Source of the DNA: Alphaproteobacteria bacterium
GTDB lineage: Bacteria > Pseudomonadota > Alphaproteobacteria > Rhizobiales > Devosiaceae
Assembly: GCA_018828145.1 (NCBI GenBank)
Contig: JAHJWO010000010.1
Coordinates: 1-64,000 of the forward strand
Direction of reading: 5' to 3'
Length of the DNA stretch: 64,000 nucleotides
This document shows, one piece after another, positions 17,350-30,407 of this stretch. A program made the translations under genes and the position numbers. The notes beneath the pieces were generated by a model, which was not told the origin of the DNA, ran no database searches, and saw nothing but the letters and a program-made list of their open reading frames with translations. How positions within the stretch are numbered: position 1 is the stretch's first letter; each line of letters starts with the position of its first letter.

Positions 17350-18036
17350 ATGAAAACCATTGGCCTGATCGGCGGCATGAGCTGGGAATCGACGGCGCAT
17401 TACTATCGCGTCATCAACCAGGAGACCGCCGCGCGGCGGGGCGGCCTTCATTCCGCGCCGCTGATCGTCCATTCGGTGGATTTCGCCCCGATCGCCGCCA
17501 TGCAGTCGGCCGGCGACTGGGAGGGCGCGGGCCATCAGCTGGCCGGGATTGCCCGTGATCTCGAAGTGGCAGGCGCCGAAGTCATCGGGCTGGCCACCAA
17601 TACGATGCATATCATCGCCGACCAGATCACCGATGCCATCACGGTGCCCTTCATCCATATCGCAGACCCCACCAGCGACGCCCTGCTGGCGGACGGCTTT
17701 GAAACTGTGGGCCTGCTCGGCACCCGTTTCACCATGGAAATGGACTTCTATCGCGACCGGCTGACGGCGCGGGGCCTGACCGCGCTGATCCCCGATGTGG
17801 ACCGCACCAATCTCAACGGCATAATCTATGACGAGCTGTGCCGCGGCGTGGTGCGCGAGGAATCGCGCCGCATCTATGTCGCGGCCATCGAGCGCCTCGC
17901 TGCGCGCGGCGCCGAGGCGGTGATCCTGGGCTGCACCGAGATCACCATGCTGATCGACGACGCCATCAGCCCGCTGCCGGTCTATGACACGACCGACCTG
18001 CACGCCAAGGCGCTGGTCTCCGCCGCCCTGTCCTAG
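17350..18036 (+). CDS. Aspartate/glutamate racemase family, YgeA-like
   Basis: A 228-residue member of the Asp/Glu racemase superfamily: MKTIGLIGGMSWESTAHYYR at the start, ATNTMHIIADQ, and VILGCTEITMLI near the end. The two catalytic positions are Thr83 (in ATNT, where most relatives have Cys) and Cys195 (in LGCTE). The Thr/Cys pair is the arrangement described for E. coli YgeA, an aspartate/glutamate racemase with directional preference. The product may supply D-amino acids or recycle them. It stands alone 144 nt after rppH and converges on the chemoreceptor cluster, overlapping the next stop by 4 nt. Confidence 0.85.
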   Translation: MKTIGLIGGMSWESTAHYYRVINQETAARRGGLHSAPLIVHSVDFAPIAAMQSAGDWEGAGHQLAGIARDLEVAGAEVIGLATNTMHIIADQITDAITVPFIHIADPTSDALLADGFETVGLLGTRFTMEMDFYRDRLTARGLTALIPDVDRTNLNGIIYDELCRGVVREESRRIYVAAIERLAARGAEAVILGCTEITMLIDDAISPLPVYDTTDLHAKALVSAALS

Positions 18037-19943
18037 GCGGCGCGGCGGGCGCCGGCGCCGGCATCGCCCAGCCGGAATACGGCAACCAGGCGATCCAGTT
18101 CGCTGGCCTGGCCCTCGGTCTGCTCGATGGCGGCATTGGTTTCTTCCACCAGCGCCGCGTTGTGCTGGGTCATTTCGTCCATCTGGCGCACCGCCACATT
18201 GACCTCTTCGATGGCCGAGGCCTGCTCGCGGCTGGCGCGGGCAATGGCGTCGAGAGCGGTATGGTTGTCCATCACCGAGGCCAGCATGTCGGCCAGCCGC
18301 TCGGCGGCATCCGACACCAGGCGGGAGCCGCCGGCGACCTCGTTCACGCTCTGCTCGATCAGCTGCTTGATCTCGGCCGAAGCACCGGCCGCCGATTGCG
18401 CCAGACGGCGCACTTCTACCGCCACCACGGCAAAGCCCTTGCCGGCATCGCCGGCCCGCGCCGCCTCGACCGAGGCATTGAGGGCCAGCAGGTTGGTCTG
18501 GAAGGCGATATCGTCGATCAGCCCGATGATGTTGGAGATCTTGGACGAGGACTCGGTGATCCGCTCCATGGCGGAGGTGGCCTGGTGCATCACGACGCGC
18601 CCCTCTTCGGCCGCACGCGAGACGCTGCCGGCTTTCTTGCTGGCCGCCTCGGCCCGGGCGGCATTGTCGACCACGGTCGAGGACAGCTGCTCCATGGCCG
18701 CCGAGGTCTCCTCGATGGTCGCGGCCTGCTTGGTGGTGCGTTCGGACAGATCGTTTGCGCCGCTCAGGATCTCGCCCGTGGCAGTCTTGAGTGCCGCCGA
18801 TGTGCCGCGCAGCTGGCTGACGATCTCGGTCAGCCGGTCCGCCACCGCATTGGTGTCGTCCTTGAGCTGGCTGAAGGCACCCTGATAGCTGCCGCGAACC
18901 CGCTGATCGAGCTCGGCCCGGGCGAGGGCGCCCAGCACGCCGCTGGTTTCGCTGAGCCCGGTATCGACCACACGGACCAGGTTGTTGACCGCCCCTGCCA
19001 CTTCCTGCAATTCGCCATCGTCGAAACTGGTCTCGACCCGTCGCGAGAAATCGCCATTGGCGGCAGCGCCCACCACATCGGCCAGGCTGCGGTTGAGCTG
19101 CAGCGACTGGCTGGCCCGGCGCGCCGTCTGCTGGGCCGCGGCATCCGCATTGGCGGCCAGCTCGGCGCGGCTCTGCAGGGCGGCGCGGAACACACCCAGC
19201 GTCGAGGCCATGGCGGCCATTTCGCTGACCGGCTGGTGCTCCGGCACGGTGACGTCGAGCTGGCCTTCGGCCAGCCCCTGCATGCTCTGTGTCATGGCGG
19301 TCATCGGGGCCACCACGAAGCGCCGGCTGAGCACGAGCATGCCGGCAGCCAGCACCAGGATGATCGCCATGCCCACGATATTGGCGATGCGCGACATCTG
19401 GATGGCCGAGGCCACCGCATCATTGTTGCGGCCATTGCCGGACTGGATTGTGTCCGAGACGGCCTCCATGGCGCCTTCCAGCGCCCCGAAACTGGTCTCG
19501 AACCCCGCCAGCGCCGCCTTGGCGCCGTCAACATCGCCCGCACCGGTCTGGGCGACGATGGCCTGCGCCGAACCGATATAGTCCTGCAGCACGCCCGCCA
19601 CGCCATCAAGAGCCAGCCGGATATCGGCCGGCAGGTCGAGCGCCTTCTGCGCTTCGATGGCGGCGATGAAATTGTCGCCATATTCGACGATTTCGGCCTG
19701 GGTCTCGGCGGCGATGGCGGCGTCGCCGGTGGTCGCCGCGTAGAGCGAACGATAGACCACGCCGCGCATGGCATCATGCATCATGTCGGCGTACATCTGT
19801 TCGCGCATGGACTGCATCAGCACCGAGGATGCCCGGCTGGTCTCCTCGAACGCCCGTCCCACATAGTAACTCGAACCCATCAGCAAGGTGCCGGTGACCA
19901 GCACCGCACCACAGACCCCGCCGACAATCGTGCCAAACCGCAT
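18033..19943 (-). CDS. Methyl-accepting chemotaxis protein 1
   Basis: A 636-residue receptor. One membrane segment is at about 5-27 and another at about 188-206; the periplasmic part between them is helical (4HB-like) and lacks an evident Cache fold. A HAMP domain (about 207-260) and a second HAMP-like stretch lead to the signalling domain. The highly conserved hairpin tip is present ([23 protein letters not shown] … [17 protein letters not shown], about 465-520). Methylation-helix sequence ATIEETSAAMEQL is visible. No C-terminal pentapeptide tether for CheR is seen. It is the downstream member of the minus-strand receptor cluster. Ligand unknown. Confidence 0.95.
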   Translation of the reverse strand: MRFGTIVGGVCGAVLVTGTLLMGSSYYVGRAFEETSRASSVLMQSMREQMYADMMHDAMRGVVYRSLYAATTGDAAIAAETQAEIVEYGDNFIAAIEAQKALDLPADIRLALDGVAGVLQDYIGSAQAIVAQTGAGDVDGAKAALAGFETSFGALEGAMEAVSDTIQSGNGRNNDAVASAIQMSRIANIVGMAIILVLAAGMLVLSRRFVVAPMTAMTQSMQGLAEGQLDVTVPEHQPVSEMAAMASTLGVFRAALQSRAELAANADAAAQQTARRASQSLQLNRSLADVVGAAANGDFSRRVETSFDDGELQEVAGAVNNLVRVVDTGLSETSGVLGALARAELDQRVRGSYQGAFSQLKDDTNAVADRLTEIVSQLRGTSAALKTATGEILSGANDLSERTTKQAATIEETSAAMEQLSSTVVDNAARAEAASKKAGSVSRAAEEGRVVMHQATSAMERITESSSKISNIIGLIDDIAFQTNLLALNASVEAARAGDAGKGFAVVAVEVRRLAQSAAGASAEIKQLIEQSVNEVAGGSRLVSDAAERLADMLASVMDNHTALDAIARASREQASAIEEVNVAVRQMDEMTQHNAALVEETNAAIEQTEGQASELDRLVAVFRLGDAGAGARRAA

Positions 19944-20014
19944 TTGCAGACCTCGTCCCGTTCTGGGTCAGTATGAGCGCCAATAGCTAAGGAAACGGTA
20001 ACCATGGCACCGTG

Positions 20015-21883
20015 TCAGGCGGCCCGGCGGGGTGCTTTCTGCAGGGCGGGCTCGTCCAGCTTGAACACCGCCACGATGCGATCGAGCTCGCTGGCCTGCG
20101 CCTCGGTCTGCTCGATGGCGGCATTGGTTTCTTCGACCAGGGCGGCATTGTGCTGGGTCATCTCGTCCATGGTGCGGACGGCGATATTGACCTCTTCGAT
20201 AGCCGAGGCCTGCTCACGGCTGGCCTGGGCAATGCCCTCGAGCAGGCTGCTGTTCTCGCGCACCGCATCACGCACGCTCGAGAGGCGCTCCGCCGCCTCG
20301 GCCACGAGGCGCGACCCCGAGGCCACTTCGCTGACCGAGCGGTCGATCAATTGCTTGATCTCGGCGGAGGCGCCGGCGGCCGATTGCGCCAGGCGCCGCA
20401 CTTCCACGGCCACCACGGCAAAGCCCTTGCCCGCATCGCCGGCCCGGGCAGCCTCGACCGAGGCGTTGAGCGCCAGGAGGTTGGTCTGGAAGGCAATGTC
20501 GTCGATCAGCCCGATGATATTGGAGATCTTGGCCGAGGATTCGGTGATCTTCTCCATCGCCTCATTGGCCTGGCTCATGATCGTGCCGCCCTGGTCGGCC
20601 GAGCGCATCACGGCCTCCGCCTTGGTGCTGGCTTCGGCGGCATGGGCGGCATTCTGCCCCACCGTGCCGGCCAGCTGCTCGACGGCTGCCGAGGTTTCCT
20701 CGACGGTCGCCGCCTGCCGCGTCGTGCGCTCGGAAAGGTCATTGGCGCCCGAAAGGATTTCGCCCGTGGCGGTCTTGAGCGAGCGCGAGGTCTGCCGCAA
20801 CTGGGTGACGATCCGGGCCAGCTGCTCGCCCACCTGGTTGGTGCTATTCTTGAGCGCGCCGAACGCGCCCTGATAATTGCCGGTCATGCGGACCGAGAGA
20901 TTGGTATCGGCCAGGGCCGCCAGCACGCGCCCGGTTTCCTCGAGCCCCGTATCGACCGTGGCGACCAGGTTGTTGACGCTGCTGGCCAGCTCGTTGAGCT
21001 CGTCATCGGGGAAGCTGGCATCGACCCTGCGGCTGAAATCACCGGCAACCGCAGCATCGACCACTTCGCCAAAGGCGGCGCGCAGCGAGGCCATCATGGC
21101 GGCGCGCTCGCTGGCGGTGCGGCTGCGCTGCTCGGTTTCGGCCTGGCTCATCTCGCCAACCTTGACGCCATTGTCGCGGAACACCGCCACGGCGCGGGCC
21201 ATTTCGCCCAGCTCGTCCGCCCGCGCAATGGCCGGAACGTCATCGACCGAAGCAGGGTCCTGCGCGATCTGGGTGGCCGCACGGACGAGGCCCAGCAGCG
21301 GGCCGGTAATGGACAGGCGAATGAAGAAATAGAGCGCGACGGTCAGCACGGCGATGACGCCGACGCCCACCATGGCTGCGGTGACCATGGTCTGGCTCTG
21401 CCGCGCCAGGCTATCGCTGATATCCCAGGCGAAAGCGGCGGTGCCGACCACGGCCTTGTCCGGGCCGAAGCGGGCCGGCACGGCGACATAGGCAATGGCG
21501 CCCTCCGAGCGGGCTTCCACCGCCCCGCTGGCCAGCGAGCGGGCCGCGATATCGGCCAGGGCCGCACTGTCGTCCGATCCTTCGGCCGTGGTGGCGATCA
21601 GGGTCGACTGCAGGTCGAAGCTGGCGCCGGCCGCAAACTGGTCTCCCAGCGAGGCCTTGAGCCCCTCATAGGCGGTGAGCACCGCATCGGCCTTGCCGAA
21701 GCGGATGCCACCAGCGAGCTGTTCGGTGCTGGCGGTCGAGACCGTGACATTGGCCCGCTGCAGCTCGCTCCGTAGCAGCGCCGCATTCTGGCTGGTGCCG
21801 ACATAGCTGATGATTACGGAGCCGGCGACCAGGGCCAGCAGCACGAGGCCGACGATCTTGCGGGTGAGGGTGAGCTTGAACAT
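20015..21883 (-). CDS. Methyl-accepting chemotaxis protein 2
   Basis: A 622-residue receptor with membrane segments at about 8-28 and 170-192. The periplasmic region (about 29-168) is Cache-like, with [19 protein letters not shown] resembling a sensor fold. HAMP, a second HAMP-like region ([20 protein letters not shown]) and the full signalling hairpin ([22 protein letters not shown]) follow. From the second HAMP onward it is close to receptor 1, which suggests duplication with a swapped sensor. The start lies 54 nt from the stop of the stand-alone Cache-like gene, with a GC-rich hairpin in between, so the two may be cotranscribed. Confidence 0.95.
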   Translation of the reverse strand: MFKLTLTRKIVGLVLLALVAGSVIISYVGTSQNAALLRSELQRANVTVSTASTEQLAGGIRFGKADAVLTAYEGLKASLGDQFAAGASFDLQSTLIATTAEGSDDSAALADIAARSLASGAVEARSEGAIAYVAVPARFGPDKAVVGTAAFAWDISDSLARQSQTMVTAAMVGVGVIAVLTVALYFFIRLSITGPLLGLVRAATQIAQDPASVDDVPAIARADELGEMARAVAVFRDNGVKVGEMSQAETEQRSRTASERAAMMASLRAAFGEVVDAAVAGDFSRRVDASFPDDELNELASSVNNLVATVDTGLEETGRVLAALADTNLSVRMTGNYQGAFGALKNSTNQVGEQLARIVTQLRQTSRSLKTATGEILSGANDLSERTTRQAATVEETSAAVEQLAGTVGQNAAHAAEASTKAEAVMRSADQGGTIMSQANEAMEKITESSAKISNIIGLIDDIAFQTNLLALNASVEAARAGDAGKGFAVVAVEVRRLAQSAAGASAEIKQLIDRSVSEVASGSRLVAEAAERLSSVRDAVRENSSLLEGIAQASREQASAIEEVNIAVRTMDEMTQHNAALVEETNAAIEQTEAQASELDRIVAVFKLDEPALQKAPRRAA

Positions 21884-21937
21884 GGTGGGGGACCTGACGC
21901 AAAGGAGTGGCGGCGGCCCGGGGGCCGCCGCGAGGGA

Positions 21938-22522
21938 TCAGAGCATGGAGACGTCGACGCCCACGGTGACGGCACCGATGACCGCTCCGGTCGCCGGATC
22001 GCTGATCGGCACCGAAACCTGGCTCTGGAAGATCTGCGTGCTCTCGTCCTGCTCGATCTCGCCGATATGGACCGCATCGGCACCTGCGCCGAAGCTCATG
22101 GTGAACTTGTCCTCGTCACCCTGCCAATAGTCGGACGTCAGCGTGCTCTGGCCGACATTGAGGCCCTTGGCGTCCATCACGAAGATCTCGGTATACTTGC
22201 CGGCCGAAGCATCCTGCACGCCGGCCAGATATTGCGAGGCGGCATTGGCCAGCGTCGCGTCGATCAGCGGCTTGCTGGCGGCACCCACTTCGGCGCGCCA
22301 CTGCGTATCCAGGGCATCGATCTGGGCCTGGTCATAGCTACCGGTAACGGCATTCTGCGCCACAATGGCGGCAACCACGATGGGATCGGCGGCGAAGGCG
22401 GTGATCTCGCCTTTGGCCAGCTCGGTCAGCGGGGCGGTGAATTCGTCCTGGGCATGGGGGGCAGCGACCAGCGAGAGAATTGCGGCAAGGCTGAGGGCCG
22501 CAAGGGTAGTGGGTTTCGACAC
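21938..22522 (-). CDS. Stand-alone periplasmic Cache-like protein
   Basis: A 194-residue exported protein with a signal peptide (LAALSLAAILSLVAAPHAQ) and no membrane anchor or signalling domain after it. The mature part resembles a single Cache/PDC sensor: FVMDAKGLNVGQSTLTSDYWQGDEDK and QVSVPISDPATGAVIGAVTVGVDV, the pattern found in the ligand-binding halves of chemoreceptors. The GTG start is supported by GAGGAGAA about 8 nt upstream. It sits directly upstream of receptor 2. It may bind a ligand in the periplasm and present it to a receptor, but this is inference; function is unproven. Confidence 0.8.
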   Translation of the reverse strand: MSKPTTLAALSLAAILSLVAAPHAQDEFTAPLTELAKGEITAFAADPIVVAAIVAQNAVTGSYDQAQIDALDTQWRAEVGAASKPLIDATLANAASQYLAGVQDASAGKYTEIFVMDAKGLNVGQSTLTSDYWQGDEDKFTMSFGAGADAVHIGEIEQDESTQIFQSQVSVPISDPATGAVIGAVTVGVDVSML

Positions 22523-22632
22523 GGGAATTGTTCTCCTCTGCCGCGCGAGGGGAAGCGCGGCGTGAGGTCAAGCATGTGCCGTCATCGTAAAGAGTTGGTG
22601 AATTAACTGCTGCCGCCGAACTTAATCAGCGG

Positions 22633-24810
22633 TCATGCCGCCCGGCTTCTCGAACTTTCCGATGCGCGAACAACGGCTTGGCTGCCGCCCTCCTCGAGCA
22701 CAAAAATATCCACGATGCGATCGAGCGTCTGCGCCTGTGCCTCGGTCTGCTCCATGGCGGCATTGGTCTGTTCGGCCAGGGCCGCATTGTGCTGGGTCAT
22801 TTCATCGAGCGTGCGCACGGCGGTGGAGACTTCCTCGATGGCGGAAGCCTGCTCGCCGCTGGCCCTGGCGATCGCCTCAACGAGGGCACTGTTCTGCTTG
22901 ACCGCCTCGAGCATGTCCGACAGCCGCGCCGCCGCATCGGAAACCAGCTGCGAGCCGCCCTTGACCTCATTGGCGGAGAGCTCGACCAGCGACTTCACAT
23001 CCGCCGAGGCACCCGCAGCCGATTGCGCCAGCCGGCGCACTTCGACGGCCACCACGGCAAAGCCCTTGCCGGCATCGCCCGCGCGTGCCGCCTCGACCGA
23101 GGCATTGAGCGCCAAGAGGTTGGTCTGGAAGGCGATGTCGTCAATGAGCCCGATTATGTTGGAAATCTTGGACGAGGATTCGGTGATGCGTGCCATGGCG
23201 TCATTGGCCCGCGCCATGACCGTGCCGCTCTCGGCGGCGGCCTGCGACACGGCCGAGGCCTTGCCCGCCGCATCCCTGGCCATCTTGGCATTGGCGGCGA
23301 CCGTGCCCGCCAGCGTGTCCATGGCGGCGGCGGTCTCCTCGATCGTGGCCGCCTGCCGCGTGGTGCGGTCGCTCAGATCATTGGCGCCGCTGAGGATTTC
23401 CCCGGTTGCCGCCTTGAGCGAGCGCGACGTGGTGCGCAGCTGGCCGACCACTTCGGCAAAGCGCGCCACCGCGCCGTTGAGCGCATGGCGCAGGTCTTCG
23501 AATTCGGGCTGGAAAGCGGTGTCGATCCGGCCGGTCAGGTTGCCCTCGGCCAGTTGCTGCAGGCCGGCGCCGACGGCCGCCACCGCCTGGCGGCGCGACG
23601 TGACATCGGTGGCGAACTGCACCACCTTGTAGGGCACGCCATCGAGCCCCAGGATGGGCGTGAACGTGCTCTGGATCCACACTTCGCGGCCGTCCCTGGT
23701 GCGACGGCGATATTCGCCGCTCTTGAACTGGCCGGCAGCCAGATCGAGCCAGAACTGGCGATAGGCCAGGTTGGTCGGATCGGCATCGAACAGGAAGAGC
23801 GCATTGGGGCGACCCTGCACATCGGCCAGGCCGTAGCCCAGGAGGGTGAGGAAGTTCTCATTGGCCGTCAGCACCTCGCCATCCATGCTGAACTCGACCA
23901 CGATCTGGGACATGGAAATGGCATTGCGCTGGCCGGTATGGTCGGCGGCCTCTGCCAGGTGGCGCCTGGTTTCTTCGCCCAGCTCGGCGACGCGCTCGGC
24001 ATTGGCGCGGAACACTTCCACCGCCCGCGCCATGGCGCCAATCTCGTTGCGCCGCTCCGTATAGGGTACGGCCGCGCCGAAATCGCCCTCGGCAATGGCG
24101 CTCATCACATCCGACAGGCGCGGGATCGGCCGCGTCAGCATGCGCGACAGCAGCAGGGCCATGATGCCGATCAGCAGGAGCGCGGCGCCGCCAATGGCGA
24201 CGAGCATGCTCAGATTCTGCCCCACCACCGCCTCGATCGGCCCGCGATCCACCGCGACCAGCAGCGCGCCGATGACGGTGCCATCGGACATGGCGATGGG
24301 CTGGTAGAGGGTGAAATAGCCAGTGCCATTGATCACCTCTTCGGCTCGCACCGGGCTATTGGCCATCATGGCATCAAACAGCGGCGTGCCGGCCAGGATC
24401 GGCGTATCGAGCAGCCGCTCGCCATCCGGCTTGAGCAGGCTCGATGTGCCCAGATTGAAATCGGGACCGACCTCGCTGTCATAGACATAGATCGCCGCCT
24501 CCTGGCCGGAGACCCGGGCAATGGTGTCGATCACGTCATGGCTGCGGAAGCGCGGCATGGAGCGCATGGTGAGCGCTGCGACATTGCCGGCCTCGTCCGA
24601 GGCGATCTCGAGGCTGGGCAGGTTGACCTGGAGGATTTCCGCGGTGATGCGCGTGGCGCTCGCCACTTCCTGCGCCGCATCGCTGCTGGCCGTGCCGGAG
24701 AGGCTCACGAACAGGCCCAGCAGGACCGCCCCGATGGCAATGGCGATGGAACAGACGGCCATGGCGGCAATCGCAAAGGTGAGGCGGATATTGCCCAGCA
24801 GGGAACTCAT
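22633..24810 (-). CDS. Methyl-accepting chemotaxis protein 3 with PAS domain
   Basis: A 725-residue receptor. Membrane segments at about 10-36 and 202-224 enclose a periplasmic Cache domain (AAIYVYDSEVGPDFNLGTSSL, GYFTLYQPIAMSDGTVIGALLVAVD, sCache-like). A HAMP domain (about 225-280) is followed by a cytoplasmic PAS-PAC domain (about 305-410: VVEFSMDGEVLTANENFLTLLGYGLADV, WIQSTFTPILGLDGVPYKVVQFATDVT), then a second HAMP-like part and the signalling hairpin. The PAS could sense redox state or a small ligand; no haem or flavin residue can be assigned. A CtrA-like site lies about 70 nt upstream of the start. Confidence 0.95.
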   Translation of the reverse strand: MSSLLGNIRLTFAIAAMAVCSIAIAIGAVLLGLFVSLSGTASSDAAQEVASATRITAEILQVNLPSLEIASDEAGNVAALTMRSMPRFRSHDVIDTIARVSGQEAAIYVYDSEVGPDFNLGTSSLLKPDGERLLDTPILAGTPLFDAMMANSPVRAEEVINGTGYFTLYQPIAMSDGTVIGALLVAVDRGPIEAVVGQNLSMLVAIGGAALLLIGIMALLLSRMLTRPIPRLSDVMSAIAEGDFGAAVPYTERRNEIGAMARAVEVFRANAERVAELGEETRRHLAEAADHTGQRNAISMSQIVVEFSMDGEVLTANENFLTLLGYGLADVQGRPNALFLFDADPTNLAYRQFWLDLAAGQFKSGEYRRRTRDGREVWIQSTFTPILGLDGVPYKVVQFATDVTSRRQAVAAVGAGLQQLAEGNLTGRIDTAFQPEFEDLRHALNGAVARFAEVVGQLRTTSRSLKAATGEILSGANDLSDRTTRQAATIEETAAAMDTLAGTVAANAKMARDAAGKASAVSQAAAESGTVMARANDAMARITESSSKISNIIGLIDDIAFQTNLLALNASVEAARAGDAGKGFAVVAVEVRRLAQSAAGASADVKSLVELSANEVKGGSQLVSDAAARLSDMLEAVKQNSALVEAIARASGEQASAIEEVSTAVRTLDEMTQHNAALAEQTNAAMEQTEAQAQTLDRIVDIFVLEEGGSQAVVRASESSRSRAA

Positions 24811-24878
24811 TCTGCATCTCCAACGGCGATCCGGTCACAGGGACGTGACCGGGCACGGGGCAGAGTGAGGCCTCTTCG

Positions 24879-24893
24879 TTAAGCGAGTGTTTA
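24879..24893 (-). promoter_or_regulatory. CtrA-like binding site upstream of receptor 3
   Basis: Plus-strand TTAA-N7-TTTA; read toward the receptor gene it is TAAA-N7-TTAAC, seven of eight core positions of the CtrA consensus TTAA-N7-TTAA. It lies about 70 nt upstream of the start codon. CtrA commonly controls motility genes in alphaproteobacteria. Confidence 0.4.
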
Positions 24894-25030
24894 TGTGGGG
24901 CAATTGTTTAGTCAGCTCAAGGGTTTGCCCATATTTTGGGCATCTCTAGCATGGGCCCGTGCAGCGGGCCCGCCGCGAGGCGGCGCTGCTCGACCACCAC
25001 CTTGCGGCTGCGGCATGATCTCGGGATGGG

Positions 25031-25049
25031 CCCCGGCTCAAGGCCGGGG
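25031..25049. repeat. Dispersed GC-rich palindrome
   Basis: CCCCGGC, 5-nt loop, GCCGGGG, followed by TGACAT. Short GGCC-rich hairpins of this type recur in alphaproteobacterial intergenic regions; a related hairpin is at 61803-61823. Confidence 0.5.
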
Positions 25050-25093
25050 TGACATCGCAGGTGGGGCGGTCGAGAACAGCACCGAGGCCACCA

Positions 25094-25126
25094 GAATAAG
25101 AAAGGCCCGGGATCGCTCCCGGGCCT
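25094..25126 (-). terminator. Rho-independent terminator of the atp operon
   Basis: Perfect 10-bp stem (AGGCCCGGGA/TCCCGGGCCT, 25103-25126) with a 4-nt loop. On the minus strand it is followed by TTTCTTATTC. It lies about 30 nt after the atpC stop. Confidence 0.8.
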
Positions 25127-25154
25127 CCTCAAAATCTCTGAACGGTCGCAACGC

Positions 25155-25580
25155 CTAGTGGATGTGGCCCTGGTTGAGCTGGCCAGCCTCGATGGCGAGG
25201 TTGAGCAGCGCGCTGACCACTTCCTGCGCATAGGACTTTTCTTCAGGCGTCGGCGCGGCGGCAAGCTCTGCCTCGGCGGCCTTGATCTGGGCTGCCAGGT
25301 CCGCATGGTCGAACTCGGCATAGGGCACCGACTGCTCGGCCAGGATCGTCAGGCCCTCGGGCGAGACATCGGCAAAGCCGCCCTTGACGAAGAAGATCTC
25401 GTCGCGGCCGCCCTGGCCGTTGACGGTGATGAAGCCGGGACGCAGCGTCGTCATGAATGGCGCATGGTCGTTCATGACGGTGAAATAGCCTTCCGTGCCC
25501 GGCACCGTGACCGAGGTCACGATTTCCGACAGCACCAGCCGCTCGGGCGACACGATCTCGATCTTGAGGCCTTCAGCCAT
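25155..25580 (-). CDS. atpC: ATP synthase F1 epsilon subunit
   Basis: A 141-residue epsilon subunit, which sits on the gamma stalk and can inhibit ATP hydrolysis. The beta-sandwich domain is clear (LKIEIVSPERLVLSEIVTSVTVPGTEGYFTVMNDHAPFMTTLRPG); the C-terminal helical part is short and Ala/Glu rich. The ATG at 25580 is chosen because AAAGGAC lies about 8 nt before it; the frame continues upstream without support. Last gene of atpHAGDC, before the terminator at 25094. Confidence 0.96.
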   Translation of the reverse strand: MAEGLKIEIVSPERLVLSEIVTSVTVPGTEGYFTVMNDHAPFMTTLRPGFITVNGQGGRDEIFFVKGGFADVSPEGLTILAEQSVPYAEFDHADLAAQIKAAEAELAAAPTPEEKSYAQEVVSALLNLAIEAGQLNQGHIH

Positions 25581-25666
25581 TCTATTGGTCCTTTTGCACT
25601 GAAGCCCGGAACGATATCCAGGCTCCACTACGTCATGGCGCCCGGGCCGGAGCCCGGGCTATTGGA

Positions 25667-27130
<1,464 letters not shown>

Positions 27131-28018
27131 TTAGAGCGCTTCCGCGCCCGAAATGATTTCGATGAGTTCTTTGGTGATCTGGGCCTGGCGCTGGCGGTTG
27201 TAGCTCAGCTGCAGCTGGCCGATCATTTCACCGGCATTGCGGGTCGCATTGTCCATGGCGGACATCTGCGCACCGTAGAAAGAGGCGGAGTTCTCGAGCA
27301 GGGCCTTGAGGATCTGCACCGAGATATTGCGCGGCAGCAGGTCTTCGACGATGGCTTCTTCGCTCGGCTCATATTCATAGGGCACGGCGGAGGCTTCGAC
27401 AGCGCCTTCACCAGCCGGCTTCTCGAGCTTGGCGGGGATGAGCTGCTGGGCCGTCGGCACCTGGCTGATCACGCTGCCGAACTTGGCGAAATAGAGCGTC
27501 GCCACGTCGAATTCGCCGGCATTGAACATGGCGAGCACCTTGTCCGCGACCTGCTGGGCCTGGACGAAGCCGACCTGCTTGATTTCACGGAAGTTGAACG
27601 TGTCGACGATGTGATCGGGATACTGACGCTTGAGGATGTCATTGCCCTTGCGGCCAACGGTCAGGATCTTGACCGTCTTGCCCTGGCTGATCAGCTTGGC
27701 GGCATGCTCGCGCGCCAGCCGGGCGATCGACGAGTTGAAGCCGCCGGCCAGACCGCGCTCGCCGGTGGCGACAACCAGCAGATGCACCTGGTCCTTGCCC
27801 GTGCCGCCGAGCAGCACGGGTGCATTTTCCTGCCCGTCATAGACGGCACCAAGCGCAGCCAGCACCTTGCCCATGCGCTCTGCATAGGGACGCGCCGCTT
27901 CGGCCGCTTCCTGGGCGCGACGGAGCTTGGCCGCCGCAACCATCTGCATGGCCTTGGTGATCTTCTGGGTCGATTTGACCGAGTCGATCCGGTTCTTTAG
28001 GTCCTTTAGCGAAGGCAT
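27131..28018 (-). CDS. atpG: ATP synthase F1 gamma subunit
   Basis: A 295-residue central-stalk subunit. The N- and C-terminal helices that form the rotating coiled coil are conserved: [36 protein letters not shown] and [54 protein letters not shown] marks the middle domain. Length is normal for alphaproteobacteria. An 85-nt gap to atpA contains no gene. Confidence 0.98.
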   Translation of the reverse strand: MPSLKDLKNRIDSVKSTQKITKAMQMVAAAKLRRAQEAAEAARPYAERMGKVLAALGAVYDGQENAPVLLGGTGKDQVHLLVVATGERGLAGGFNSSIARLAREHAAKLISQGKTVKILTVGRKGNDILKRQYPDHIVDTFNFREIKQVGFVQAQQVADKVLAMFNAGEFDVATLYFAKFGSVISQVPTAQQLIPAKLEKPAGEGAVEASAVPYEYEPSEEAIVEDLLPRNISVQILKALLENSASFYGAQMSAMDNATRNAGEMIGQLQLSYNRQRQAQITKELIEIISGAEAL

Positions 28019-28103
28019 GGGCCTGTCGTCTCGCTTCCAGTGTGGTCGCGCTCTCGAACCGGAAAGGTGGTACCCACCTTTCCTGAGAACGCTCTAAAAG
28101 GCC

Positions 28104-30199
<2,096 letters not shown>

Positions 30200-30328
30200 T
30201 GCCGCTACACCCTCTTGGTTGCCTGCCTGCTTCGCCGCCCTGTTTTCTCTGGGAAACCCGGGCGGTTGCCGACGCTTGTTCTTGTCTGGGAAAGGGGACG
30301 TCCGGAGACCCCTTCAAAGTCGCGCTCG

Positions 30329-30357
30329 CTCTAGCACAAGGCTCGCGCGGCTTGCAA
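30329..30357 (-). promoter_or_regulatory. Possible promoter of atpHAGDC
   Basis: Minus-strand TTGCAA (30357-30352), 17-nt spacer, CTAGAG (30334-30329). It would give a leader of about 120 nt before atpH. The -10 is poor against TATAAT, so confidence is low. The remaining gap (30200-30407) shows no gene. Confidence 0.3.
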
Positions 30358-30407
30358 GGCTTGGGGTCGCGATTCCAATGCGGCGAAAGTGTCGCAGGGG
30401 CATCAAC

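Larger units (their letters stand above)
24811..25154. other. 344-nt intergenic region between receptor 3 and atpC
   Basis: No gene is seen. It contains the upstream region of receptor 3 with a CtrA-like site (24879-24893), a GC-rich dispersed palindrome (25031-25049) and, at its far end, the terminator of the atp operon. Confidence 0.7.
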
